From Ruminococcus sp. XPD3002 (GTDB lineage: Bacteria; Bacillota; Clostridia; Oscillospirales; Ruminococcaceae): DNA of 64,000 bases. The translations under genes and the position numbers were made by a program. Of the stretch, positions 35,227-43,208 are shown one piece after another; the first letter of the stretch is position 1; the number at the start of each line of letters is the position of its first letter. The stretch covers positions 186,001-250,000 of the forward strand of contig FPJT01000002.1 of the NCBI GenBank assembly GCA_900119535.1. The letters are read 5' to 3'. The notes under the pieces are model-generated. The model was given only the letters and a program-made list of their open reading frames with translations, was not told the DNA's origin and did no database searches.

Positions 35227-36403
35227 GACCTATCCGTTTGATGACAGCACCCAGCTTTCGGCACATTTCAATGTGTCGGAGTTCCGGTGCAAATGCGGCA
35301 AGGTGCATGACACGCTCCTTGCCGATGAGCTGGTGGAAAAGCTCGAACAGCTCTACGCTGCGCTGGACTGCTCCAAGATCATCGTGACCAGCGGCTTCCG
35401 CTGCTCGATGCATGACCGAACAGTCGGCGGCAGCGGCACGGGGCAGCACACGAAGGGCAATGCGGCGGACATCTGCTGTTACGGGCAGGACGGTCAGCCG
35501 ATCTCCTCTAAGGTGGTCTGCTGCAAGGCGCAGGATATTGGGTTCACGGGCATCGCCAACATCACGGCGGCATATCAGTACACGCACGTCGATGTGCGTC
35601 CGAATGGCAAGTGGTACGGCGATGAAGTCCACGGAAACAACACTGTGACCGATGATTTTTACAAGTATTTTGGAGGCGAGGATATGAAGGGTATTGATGT
35701 GAGCGTACACAACGGCAACATCGACTGGAATCGTGTCAAGAGCGCAGGCATCGACTTTGCGATCCTGCGTGCAGGCTACGGCAGACTGGCATCGCAGAAG
35801 GACGAGTGCTTCGAGCAGAACTACTCCGGCGCAAAGGCGGCTGGCGTTCCGGTCGGCGCTTACTGGTATTCCTACGCCATGAGCGAGGACGAGGCACGGC
35901 TGGAAGCGGATGTGTTCCTCTCGGTCATCAAGGGGAAGCAGTTCGAGTTCCCGGTGTACTACGATGTGGAGGAGAAAAAGCAGTTTGCCCTCGGCAAGGA
36001 GAAGGTCTCTGCAATCATGCGGGCTTTCCTTGAAAAGGTCGAAGCGGCAGGCTATTTTGTCGGTCTGTACGGCTCTGCTTCTTCGCTGACCACGCACACG
36101 GCGGACGACATCAAGAGCCGCTACACCATCTGGCTGGCGCACTGGGTGAACCAGACCAGCTACGGCGGCGCTTATGGCATCTGGCAGCATTCCGAGAAGG
36201 GGCGTGTGGACGGTATCAACGGCAACGTCGATCTGGACATCGGCTACAAGGACTTCCCGACCATCATCAAGGCGAAGGGGCTGAATGGATACGGCAAGGA
36301 GCCGGTGCCGCCGAATCCGCCTGCTCCTGCGGCGGAGGACGGCATCACGGTCGAGGTCACGGTTGACGGTCAGAAGTACAGCGGAACGCTCCATTGTGAT
36401 TAA
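35219..36403 (+). CDS. Two-domain endolysin: M15 peptidase plus GH25 muramidase
   Basis: A 394-aa cell-wall hydrolase. Residues about 10-135 are a peptidase M15_3 domain (FNVSEFRCKCGKVHDT, TSGFRCSMHD, zinc ligands in GQHTKGNAADI and YTHVDVR). Residues about 156-350 are a GH25 lysozyme (MKGIDVSVHNGNIDW, ILRAGYG, VYYDVEEKK with the DxE pair, YTIWLAHW). A short Pro-rich tail follows. ATG 35219 overlaps the holin gene. An in-frame ATG at 35684 with GGAGG seven bases upstream sits exactly at the first GH25 residue, so a free muramidase could also be made. Both domains appear intact. Confidence 0.9.
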   Translation: MTKTYPFDDSTQLSAHFNVSEFRCKCGKVHDTLLADELVEKLEQLYAALDCSKIIVTSGFRCSMHDRTVGGSGTGQHTKGNAADICCYGQDGQPISSKVVCCKAQDIGFTGIANITAAYQYTHVDVRPNGKWYGDEVHGNNTVTDDFYKYFGGEDMKGIDVSVHNGNIDWNRVKSAGIDFAILRAGYGRLASQKDECFEQNYSGAKAAGVPVGAYWYSYAMSEDEARLEADVFLSVIKGKQFEFPVYYDVEEKKQFALGKEKVSAIMRAFLEKVEAAGYFVGLYGSASSLTTHTADDIKSRYTIWLAHWVNQTSYGGAYGIWQHSEKGRVDGINGNVDLDIGYKDFPTIIKAKGLNGYGKEPVPPNPPAPAAEDGITVEVTVDGQKYSGTLHCD

Positions 36404-36428
36404 CTCTGAAACTGAATATCTGTCAACA

Positions 36429-36470
36429 AACCCGTGTATGTCCTGCGTGGATATGCACGGGTTATTTTTT
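36429..36470 (+). terminator. Late-operon terminator
   Basis: AACCCGTG (36429-36436) pairs with CACGGGTT (36456-36463), followed by ATTTTTTT. It ends the tail-lysis transcript. Confidence 0.8.
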
Positions 36471-36729
36471 TGTTCCGTCCATGCCGTTCGGAACACTGGA
36501 ACTGAAATTTGTGTTTCTGTTCCATTTTACACTCCGTTGGAACAATAAAACAAGAACATCATATCTTCCCGTATTACCTGCTGTTTGGGGCATTCTGTAC
36601 CTGTTGTTCCAATTATTACATATCAATAGAAAGCAGATAGGAAATAGCTGTATATACCATATATACAGCCATTTATAATATATAAGAAATTTTGGCACAA
36701 TCGGAACAATTGGAACAACCGGATTTTTT

Positions 36730-36792
36730 ATGCCGGGGTACGAATTGCGCCATTTCTATTTGACGGACTACATGAAAGGAAAAGCCACATGA
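36730..36792 (+). CDS. Micro-ORF, GYE-LT peptide copy 1
   Basis: A 20-codon frame MPGYELRHFYLTDYMKGKAT. Its DNA contains GGGGTACGAA and, exactly 24 bases after its start, TTTGACGGA, shared with copies 2 and 3. No clear ribosome site precedes it. Peptide, RNA element or DNA site are all possible. Apart from copies 1 and 2 and a small palindrome (GCTGTATAT/ATATACAGC), 36471-36919 holds nothing recognisable. Confidence 0.35.
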   Translation: MPGYELRHFYLTDYMKGKAT

Positions 36793-36802
36793 AATATTTT
36801 TC

Positions 36803-36850
36803 ATGAAGGGGTACGAATTAGGCAGTTTCCTTTTGACGGAATACTTGTGA
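36803..36850 (+). CDS. Micro-ORF, GYE-LT peptide copy 2
   Basis: A 15-codon frame MKGYELGSFLLTEYL, 10 bases after copy 1 ends, with the same GGGGTACGAA...TTTGACGGA spacing. Differences from the other copies include synonymous changes (TTG/TTA, TTC/TTT), which favours selection on the peptide, though the sample is tiny. Confidence 0.35.
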   Translation: MKGYELGSFLLTEYL

Positions 36851-36919
36851 GGGCAAGAACCCCACGGAAAGGAGTGAGAATCATGCATAACAGGAATCAA
36901 CGGAAAGGAGGAATCACGG

Positions 36920-37228
36920 ATGAGCAGAATCAAATTGCTCCTTGACCTCATCGAGGACGTTCGTGCTGTGGCAGATGATCTGCAATCGATTGCTGATGCA
37001 ATGGCAAGTGATGAGCCGTCTGTTGCTAAACCGGAAGTGACACCGAAGGAAGAGACAATTCGTTTGGAGGATGTTCGTGCTATCCTTGCGGCAAAGAGCC
37101 GTGACGGCTACAGTGCGCAGGTGCGTGAGCTGATTGCTAAGCACGGCGGCAGCAAACTGTCCGACATCAATCCGTCCGAGTATGGTGCGATACTGCAAGA
37201 GGCGGAGGTGTTCGGAAATGCCACCTAA
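36920..37228 (+). CDS. Phage replication-module protein of unknown function
   Basis: A 102-aa protein with an N-terminal helical, probably coiled-coil segment (RIKLLLDLIEDVRAVADDLQ) and a C-terminal domain EDVRAILAAKSRDGYSAQVR followed by ELIAKHGGSKLSDINPSEYG. This C-terminal pattern is common in small proteins that head the DUF2800/DUF2815/polymerase module of Firmicute prophages; databases often carry it under the misleading name rRNA biogenesis protein Rrp5. AAAGGAGG lies 10 bases upstream. It overlaps the next gene by 11 bases. Confidence 0.65.
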   Translation: MSRIKLLLDLIEDVRAVADDLQSIADAMASDEPSVAKPEVTPKEETIRLEDVRAILAAKSRDGYSAQVRELIAKHGGSKLSDINPSEYGAILQEAEVFGNAT

Positions 37229-38354
37229 TACACACGCTTTTCTGCCACCGTCCAGTGCTGATCGTTGGATGCACTGCACTCGGTCAGCAAGACTTGAACA
37301 GGAATTTGGAGAGAAAGAATCCGATGCCGCTGCCGAGGGAACAGCCGCTCATGCTCTCTGTGAACACAAAGTCAAAAAAGCATTGAAGCAGAGAAGCATC
37401 AGACCTGTATCCTCATATGACAGCGACGAAATGGAAGAACTGACCGATGCTTACAGGGACTATGTTTTAGAACAGTTGATGCTGGAACGGCAGTCTTGCC
37501 CTGATGCACAGATCTTCATTGAGACAAGGCTTGACCTGACGGCTTATGTTCCCGGTTCATTCGGCACTTGTGACTGCCTGATCGTTTCGGACAGCAAGCT
37601 CCACATCATTGACTTCAAGTACGGTCAGGGCGTACTGGTCGAAGCAGAGGGCAATCCGCAAATGAAGCTCTATGCTCTCGGTGCGCTGGACATTTATGAC
37701 GGTCTGTACGATTTCAAGGAAGTGGCAATGACCATTTTTCAGCCACGGCGTGACAATGTCAGTACCTACACAGAATCGGTAGAGGTTCTCCGCAAATGGG
37801 CAGAGGAAGAACTGAAGCCGAAAGCAAAACTGGCAAATGCCGGTGAGGGCGAGTTTTGCAGCGGAGACTGGTGTCTGTTCTGTAAAGCGGCAGTCAAATG
37901 CCGTGCAAGAGCGCAGGCAAAACTTGAACTGGCAAAGCAGGAATTCTCTCTTCCGCCAACATTGACAGATGAGGAAATAGCAGATATTCTGCCGAAGCTT
38001 CCTGATCTGACAAAGTGGGCTAATGACATCATGGCATATGCAACGGATGCCGCACTCAACCACGGAAAGCAATGGAAAGGCTTCAAGGTGGTCGAAGGGC
38101 GCAGTGTCCGAAGGTACAGTGATGAAGATGCCGTTATCAAAGCTGCAAAAGCATCTGGCTACACGGATATCTTCAAGACAAGCCTTATCACGCTGACCGA
38201 AATGGAGAAGCTGATGGGCAAGAAGAAATTCAATGAAATACTCGGCGGTCTTATCATAAAGCCGCCGGGGCGACCGGCTCTCGTCCCTGATACGGACAAG
38301 AGAACGGCTATCACAGGTAACGATCCTAAAACAGAATTTACGGAGGTAAAGTAA
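37218..38354 (+). CDS. DUF2800 protein, RecB/Cas4-like nuclease
   Basis: A 378-aa phage protein. The opening HAFLPPSSADRWMHCTRSAR with AAEGTAAHALCEH is the DUF2800 signature. The central region GTCDCLIVSDSKLHIIDFKY has the D...(D/E)xK layout of PD-(D/E)XK nucleases, and CSGDWCLFCKAAVKCRAR near residue 215-232 looks like an Fe-S or zinc Cys cluster as in Cas4/AddB. It starts at 37218 inside the previous gene (GGAGG upstream); the frame to 37134 is open but lacks a site. It probably processes DNA during phage recombination or replication beside the DUF2815 SSB-like protein. Confidence 0.8.
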   Translation: MPPNTHAFLPPSSADRWMHCTRSARLEQEFGEKESDAAAEGTAAHALCEHKVKKALKQRSIRPVSSYDSDEMEELTDAYRDYVLEQLMLERQSCPDAQIFIETRLDLTAYVPGSFGTCDCLIVSDSKLHIIDFKYGQGVLVEAEGNPQMKLYALGALDIYDGLYDFKEVAMTIFQPRRDNVSTYTESVEVLRKWAEEELKPKAKLANAGEGEFCSGDWCLFCKAAVKCRARAQAKLELAKQEFSLPPTLTDEEIADILPKLPDLTKWANDIMAYATDAALNHGKQWKGFKVVEGRSVRRYSDEDAVIKAAKASGYTDIFKTSLITLTEMEKLMGKKKFNEILGGLIIKPPGRPALVPDTDKRTAITGNDPKTEFTEVK

Positions 38355-38356
38355 TT

Positions 38357-38899
38357 ATGGCAAACAATAGCAAAACTAAGGTTGTGACCGGAACGGTCAG
38401 ACTCTCCTACGCAAACGTGTGGGAGCCGAAATCCATCAACGGTGGTGCGGAGAAGTACAGCGTGTCCGTCATCATTTCCAAGGACGATAAGAAGACTATT
38501 GATGCGATCAATGCAGCAGTCGATGCGGCAATTGAGGAAGGTCTGGCGAAGTTCGGCGGCAAGAAGCCGAACAAGGCGGCAATTAAGTTGCCTTTGCGCG
38601 ATGGTGATACCGAGCGTGATGATGAGGCATATGCAGGCAGTTACTTCCTGAATGCCAATAGCCAGACAGCACCGCAGATCGTTGACCAGAATGTTAATCC
38701 GATTCTGAACCGCAGTGAGGTCTACAGCGGTGTTTATGCAAGAGTCTCCCTCACGTTTTACGCCTTCAATTCCAATGGAAATAAGGGTGTCGCAGTGGGT
38801 CTGGGGAACATCCAGAAGGTGCGTGACGGTCAGCCGTTGGGCAATCGCAGCTCTGCTGAGGACGATTTTGGCACCATTGAAGACGATTTCCTTTCCTAA
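38357..38899 (+). CDS. DUF2815 single-stranded DNA-binding-like protein
   Basis: A 180-aa protein with the DUF2815 pattern: VVTGTVRLSYANVWEPKSIN at the N-terminus, a central LPLRDGDTERDDEAYAGSYF, then GVYARVSLTFYAFNSNGNKG and an acidic C-terminal tail (EDDFGTIEDDFLS). The OB-fold and acidic tail resemble T7 gp2.5, so a role as the phage SSB is likely. It begins 2 bases after the DUF2800 stop. Confidence 0.8.
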   Translation: MANNSKTKVVTGTVRLSYANVWEPKSINGGAEKYSVSVIISKDDKKTIDAINAAVDAAIEEGLAKFGGKKPNKAAIKLPLRDGDTERDDEAYAGSYFLNANSQTAPQIVDQNVNPILNRSEVYSGVYARVSLTFYAFNSNGNKGVAVGLGNIQKVRDGQPLGNRSSAEDDFGTIEDDFLS

Positions 38900-38984
38900 A
38901 GCGTAAGCAGGACGATAACAAGTAAGAACGGTGGGCGGTGGAGATGACATCTCTGCCGCTTTGCTGTGAATTGAGGTGAACGTG

Positions 38985-40973
38985 ATGCAATCCATTAGTA
39001 TCGATATTGAAACATACAGCGATATTGACCTGACAAAATGTGGTGTTTATCGCTATGCTGAGTCTCCGGCATTTGAGATACTGCTCTTTGGATATTCTGT
39101 TGATGGCAGTGAGGTAACCGTCATTGACCTTGCACAGGGTGAGAAGATACCCGATGAGATTCTCGACGCCCTGACAGACGATACGATAACAAAATGGGCA
39201 TTTAACGCCAATTTTGAACGTGTCTGCCTGTCCAGATATTTGCATGATCTCGGCCGCAGTCTTGACCCATTTCATGATAAACATCCACTCTCAACAGAAA
39301 TGGCAAGGTATCTGAATCCGGTGGGCTGGCGGTGTACTATGGTCTGGGCTGCGACAATGGGACTGCCACTTTCGCTTAAAGATGTAGGCAGTATCCTGAA
39401 ATTGGAAGAGCAGAAAATGGATGAGGGCAAAATGCTTATCAAGTATTTCTCCGTTCCTTGCGCACCAACAAAAGCTAATGGTGGTCGTACAAGAAACCTT
39501 CCAGCAGATGCTCCTGATAAATGGGCGACTTTCATAGCATATAACAGGCGTGATGTGGAAGTAGAAATGGCAATACAGCAAAAGCTGTCCGGCTTTCCTG
39601 TGCCAGAGTCTGTCTGGGATGAATATCATATTGATCAGGAGATCAATGACCGTGGTGTGCGGGTCGATATGCAGCTTGTAAATAATGCCATTGATATGGA
39701 CGGACGCTCTCGGAAAGAGCTGACCGCCGCTATGAAGAGAATCACGGCTCTTAGCAACCCTAACAGCGTTCAGCAGATGAAACAGTGGCTTGCTGACAAC
39801 GGACTGGAAACCGATACCCTCGGTAAGAAAGCCGTAGAGGCACTTCTAAGAGATGCACCGCCGGAGCTTGCGGAGGTATTGGAACTGCGACAGCAGCTTG
39901 CGAAATCGTCTGTGAAGAAATATCAGGCAATGGAAAACTGTGTCTGCGATGACGGTCGCTGTCACGGTATGTTTCAGTTCTATGGTGCAAACCGTACCGG
40001 GCGGTGGGCTGGCAGACTGATACAAATGCAAAATCTTCCGCAGAATCATCTGCCTGATTTAGCAGAGGCAAGGGCGTTAGTATGCTCCGGTGATTTTGAT
40101 TCAGTAAAGCTCCTGTATGAGGATGTACCTGATACGCTCTCACAGCTAATCCGAACGGCATTTATCCCGAAAGACGGTCAGAAGTTCTATGTGGCAGACT
40201 TCTCCGCCATTGAAGCAAGAGTGATCGCATGGTATGCCGGAGAAAAGTGGCGGCAGGAAGTGTTCGACCGAGGCGGTGACATTTATTGCGCCAGTGCTTC
40301 GCAGATGTTTCATGTTCCTGTCGAAAAGCATGGCGTAAATGGTCATCTACGTCAAAAAGGTAAGATTGCGGAACTCGCTCTCGGCTACGGTGGCTCCGTA
40401 GGTGCCCTTAAATCAATGGGAGCATTGGAGATGGGGCTTTCAGAAGATGAACTTCAGCCGCTGGTAGATGCATGGCGGCAGTCCAATCCGCATATCGTGA
40501 AGTTCTGGTGGGACGTTGACCGGGCAGTAACAGAGGTCGTAAAACAGCATAAAACAGTACATTGCTACGGGCTGGCTTTTTCTTATCAGTCCGGTATGCT
40601 CCTCATTACACTGCCGTCTGGGAGAAACCTCGTCTATGTAAGACCCAAAATAGGAACGAACCGCTATGGTGGTCAGTGCATTACCTATGAGGGCATCGGG
40701 GCAACAAAGAAGTGGGAACGCCTGGACTCCTATGGTCCAAAGTTTGTGGAAAACATTGTTCAGGCAACTTCCCGTGATATTCTCTGCAATTCCATGAAAA
40801 CATTGCGGTGCAGTTCTATTGTTATGCATATTCATGATGAGCTGGTCATTGAAGCTAATCCGAAAGTATCTCTTGATGTGCTGTGTGAGCAGATGGGCAG
40901 AGTACCCGACTGGACACCGGGATTAAAACTCAGAGCTGATGGTTACATCTGCGATTTTTACATGAAAGACTGA
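38985..40973 (+). CDS. Phage family A DNA polymerase
   Basis: A 662-aa polymerase with an N-terminal 3'-5' exonuclease domain (SIDIETYSD, FNANFERVC, NRRDVEVEM) and a C-terminal polymerase domain: motif A DFSAIEARVIAWYAGE (about residue 404), motif B RQKGKIAELALGYGG (about 455) and motif C HIHDELV (about 614). All catalytic acidic residues are present. ATG 38985 with GAGGTG 7-12 bases upstream is preferred to the GTG at 38976. There is no 5'-nuclease domain, as usual for phage enzymes. It suggests the element once replicated autonomously. Confidence 0.92.
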   Translation: MQSISIDIETYSDIDLTKCGVYRYAESPAFEILLFGYSVDGSEVTVIDLAQGEKIPDEILDALTDDTITKWAFNANFERVCLSRYLHDLGRSLDPFHDKHPLSTEMARYLNPVGWRCTMVWAATMGLPLSLKDVGSILKLEEQKMDEGKMLIKYFSVPCAPTKANGGRTRNLPADAPDKWATFIAYNRRDVEVEMAIQQKLSGFPVPESVWDEYHIDQEINDRGVRVDMQLVNNAIDMDGRSRKELTAAMKRITALSNPNSVQQMKQWLADNGLETDTLGKKAVEALLRDAPPELAEVLELRQQLAKSSVKKYQAMENCVCDDGRCHGMFQFYGANRTGRWAGRLIQMQNLPQNHLPDLAEARALVCSGDFDSVKLLYEDVPDTLSQLIRTAFIPKDGQKFYVADFSAIEARVIAWYAGEKWRQEVFDRGGDIYCASASQMFHVPVEKHGVNGHLRQKGKIAELALGYGGSVGALKSMGALEMGLSEDELQPLVDAWRQSNPHIVKFWWDVDRAVTEVVKQHKTVHCYGLAFSYQSGMLLITLPSGRNLVYVRPKIGTNRYGGQCITYEGIGATKKWERLDSYGPKFVENIVQATSRDILCNSMKTLRCSSIVMHIHDELVIEANPKVSLDVLCEQMGRVPDWTPGLKLRADGYICDFYMKD

Positions 40974-40986
40974 GCTATGGCGGGTT

Positions 40987-41172
40987 ATGTACACCTTTCA
41001 GCGTAAGGGGTACGAAACCCGCCTTTTTCTTTTGACGGAAAATATGAAAGCATTTATTGACAGGAGGTGTTATTATGATACAGCACAAGATCAAGGGCAG
41101 AGAAAAAACTGCCACGAACGGCGAAAACGCCACGCAGGAAAGCAAGAAGACTGTTGTACCGGTCAGCGATAA
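40987..41172 (+). CDS. Micro-ORF, GYE-LT peptide copy 3 (possible 61-aa product)
   Basis: ATG 40987 opens a frame whose first part reads MYTFQRKGYETRLFLLTENM, with the same GGGGTACGAA and TTTGACGGA blocks 24 bases apart (41007 and 41031). The frame continues 98 bases into the excisionase gene, where it is probably spurious, so the true extent is uncertain. Confidence 0.35.
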   Translation: MYTFQRKGYETRLFLLTENMKAFIDRRCYYDTAQDQGQRKNCHERRKRHAGKQEDCCTGQR

Positions 41173-41341
41173 GTATATGCTGACGATCCGGGAGGCTTCG
41201 ATCTATTTCAGCATCGGCGAAAAGAAGCTGCGTCGGCTGGCGGAAGAACACACAGGTGATTTCGCTGTCATCAACGGAAACCGCTATTTGATTATTAGAA
41301 CAAAATTCGAGCAGTTTCTCCTCGAAACTTCTACCATCTGA
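41075..41341 (+). CDS. Excisionase (Xis)-like protein 1
   Basis: An 88-aa Tn916-type excisionase-like protein: after a basic, disordered N-terminus, YMLTIREASIYFSIGEKKLR with RLAEEHTGDFAVINGNRYLI forms the winged-helix of the family. AGGAGGTG precedes ATG 41075. It is the first of three small DNA-binding genes ahead of the integrase and would steer integrase towards excision by bending the att arms. Confidence 0.8.
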   Translation: MIQHKIKGREKTATNGENATQESKKTVVPVSDKYMLTIREASIYFSIGEKKLRRLAEEHTGDFAVINGNRYLIIRTKFEQFLLETSTI

Positions 41342-41441
41342 TTTGACGTTAAAGTGCCGTAAGTAGTTGCTTTTTCTCCGAAATAGAGTAATATATGATA
41401 CTAAGCCCGGAGAGGCAAATATATTACTGGAGGCGATCAGC

Positions 41442-41672
41442 ATGGACGAACTGAAAATCCCGGAGAAGTTTATTCTTTCGGTCAAAGAGGCTGCTTTATA
41501 CTTCGGCATGGGAGAGAAGAAAATCCGCAGAATGGCAGAAGACAACGAAGGCGACTTTGCACTGTACAACGGTAATCGCTACCTTGTTATCCGTCCGCTG
41601 ATGGAGCAGTATTTCACAGCGCTTGCAAAGAAAGGAGGGACACAGGATGCAGAGAGCAACACCGGAGAATAA
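41442..41672 (+). CDS. Excisionase-like protein 2
   Basis: A 76-aa paralogue of the preceding gene: FILSVKEAALYFGMGEKKIR with RMAEDNEGDFALYNGNRYLV aligns residue by residue with it. TGGAGGCGATCAGC precedes ATG 41442; the longer frame from 41367 is not supported. Having two copies suggests either competing regulators or a duplication kept for directionality control. Confidence 0.78.
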   Translation: MDELKIPEKFILSVKEAALYFGMGEKKIRRMAEDNEGDFALYNGNRYLVIRPLMEQYFTALAKKGGTQDAESNTGE

Positions 41673-41856
41673 GGATTTCCTGACGCCTGAAGAGACGATC
41701 GTTCTTTTCGTCCTGAGCAGACGGAAATTCGGCGAGTGGCTGCGCAAACAGAACACCCGCCCGATGATCGTGATGGTCGGGAAGCGTAAAATGATCAACC
41801 GCACAGCCTTTCAGGAGTATCTGTGCGAACACCCTAAGTTAAGGAGGAAAATTTAA
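41647..41856 (+). CDS. Excisionase-like or MerR-like small protein 3
   Basis: A 69-aa winged-helix protein with a more distant version of the same fold: DFLTPEETIVLFVLSRRKFG, RKQNTRPMIVMVGKRKMINR and TAFQEYL. AAAGGAGGG precedes ATG 41647, which lies inside the end of the second copy. Its TAA overlaps the integrase ATG by one base, so its translation is coupled to integrase. Confidence 0.65.
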   Translation: MQRATPENKDFLTPEETIVLFVLSRRKFGEWLRKQNTRPMIVMVGKRKMINRTAFQEYLCEHPKLRRKI

Positions 41857-43103
41857 TGGGTATCAGAGGAAACATCCGCCGCGATCCCAAGCGCCGAATT
41901 CTTCGTGCCGGGGAATCCATCAGGGCGGACGGCAAGTATCAGTTCAAGTATTATGTGGACGGGAAGCCGCACTTCGTTTATAGCTGGAAGCTGGAACCGA
42001 CAGACACGCTTCCGCAGGGAAAGAAACCGTGTCTTTCCCTGCGTGAGATGGAGAAGCAGATCGGCTATGACCTTGATGCGATGCTCGATCCGCAGAAGAA
42101 AAACATGACGGTGATGGAGCTTGTGGAGCGCTACCTCAGAACCAGAACCGCTGTAAAGCCGCAGACGAAAACGAATTACAACTTCGTGGTGAACCTTCTG
42201 AAAAAGGAGGAGTTCAGCGGAAGAAAGATCGGAACCATCAAGACCTCGGATGCAAAACTGTTCCTGATCAAGATGCAGAGCGACGGCAGGGGCTACAGTT
42301 CCGTCAAGACTGTGCGCGGTGTTCTGCGTCCGGCATTTCAGATGGCAGTCGATGATGACATTCTCGTCAAGAACCCCTTCGGCTTCCAGCTTGCCGGTGT
42401 GGTCGTCAACGACAGCAAGACCAGAGAGGCTATTACGAAAGAGCAGATGCGCAAGTTCCTGAAATTCGTACATGACGATAACACCTACTGCAAATACTAC
42501 GAAGCAGTCTACATCCTGTTCCATACCGGGATGCGCATTTCCGAATTCTGCGGTCTGACGCTGAAAGACATCGACCTGCAGAACCGGGTAATCAATATCG
42601 ACCACCAGCTTCAGCGCACTTCCGATATGGAGTATGTGATTCAGACCACCAAGACGAATGCCGGTAAGCGGCAGATCCCGATCACCGAGGAGGTCGCCCG
42701 GTGCTTTCAGGCGATCATCGAGGACAGAGAGAAACCTCGACGGGAACCGTTCGTAGACGGCTACTGCGGCTTCCTGTACTTCGATGAGAACGGTATGCCG
42801 CTGGTCGCGCTGCACTGGGAACACCGCTTCAACCGCATGGTCAGCAAGTACAACGAGATTTACCGTGTGCAGATGCCGAATATCACGCCTCACATCTGCC
42901 GCCATACCTACTGCAGCAATCAGGCGAAGGCAGGTATGAACCCGAAAACGCTGCAATATCTGATGGGACACAGCGAGATCGGCGTCACACTTGACGTTTA
43001 TACGCATCTGGGGCTGGAGGATGCTGCTGCGGAGCTTCACCGCATGGAGGAACTCCAGAACGCCCGACAGGAGATGAACAGAACAAAAGATGAAGCAGTA
43101 TGA
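41856..43103 (+). CDS. int: Tyrosine integrase (Tn916/phage type)
   Basis: A 415-aa recombinase. The N-terminal arm-binding region (about 1-65: RRDPKRRILRAGESIRADGK, YQFKYYVDGKPHFVYSWKL) is of the Tn916 Int type; a SAM-like core-binding domain covers about 75-175. The catalytic domain shows Arg in HTGMRISEFCGL (about 224), Lys in TTKTNAGKRQIPI, HxxR in HICRHTYCSNQ (about 345-348), His in MGHSEIG (about 371) and Tyr in VYTHLG (about 380). AAGGAGG precedes the ATG. It lies about 375 bases from the right 32-bp repeat, as expected for the enzyme that recombines it. Confidence 0.93.
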   Translation: MGIRGNIRRDPKRRILRAGESIRADGKYQFKYYVDGKPHFVYSWKLEPTDTLPQGKKPCLSLREMEKQIGYDLDAMLDPQKKNMTVMELVERYLRTRTAVKPQTKTNYNFVVNLLKKEEFSGRKIGTIKTSDAKLFLIKMQSDGRGYSSVKTVRGVLRPAFQMAVDDDILVKNPFGFQLAGVVVNDSKTREAITKEQMRKFLKFVHDDNTYCKYYEAVYILFHTGMRISEFCGLTLKDIDLQNRVINIDHQLQRTSDMEYVIQTTKTNAGKRQIPITEEVARCFQAIIEDREKPRREPFVDGYCGFLYFDENGMPLVALHWEHRFNRMVSKYNEIYRVQMPNITPHICRHTYCSNQAKAGMNPKTLQYLMGHSEIGVTLDVYTHLGLEDAAAELHRMEELQNARQEMNRTKDEAV

Positions 43104-43115
43104 TGCTTCCGGTTG

Positions 43116-43146
43116 CGGCTCACTTGAAGTGAGCCGTTATTTTTTT
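43116..43146 (+). terminator. Integrase terminator
   Basis: CGGCTCACT-TGA-AGTGAGCCG followed by TTATTTTTTT, 13 bases after the integrase stop. Confidence 0.85.
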
Positions 43147-43158
43147 GCCCATTTTGAC

Positions 43159-43187
43159 TTGATGAATTGGAAGGATTATGGTATAAT
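43159..43187 (+). promoter_or_regulatory. Outward promoter at right end of element
   Basis: TTGATG (43159-43164), 17-base spacer, TATAAT (43182-43187), pointing out of the element towards the phosphatase gene about 290 bases away. Identical in layout to the old copy at 21819-21847. Confidence 0.65.
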
Positions 43188-43208
43188 AAAAAAGTATATA
43201 CTGGTTCA

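Noticed and set aside
35174-36496. 440-codon minus-strand frame opposite the endolysin gene
   Set aside because: Antisense shadow of a gene with unmistakable M15 and GH25 motifs.
41853-43040. 395-codon minus-strand frame opposite integrase
   Set aside because: Antisense shadow; the plus strand encodes a complete tyrosine integrase with all catalytic residues.
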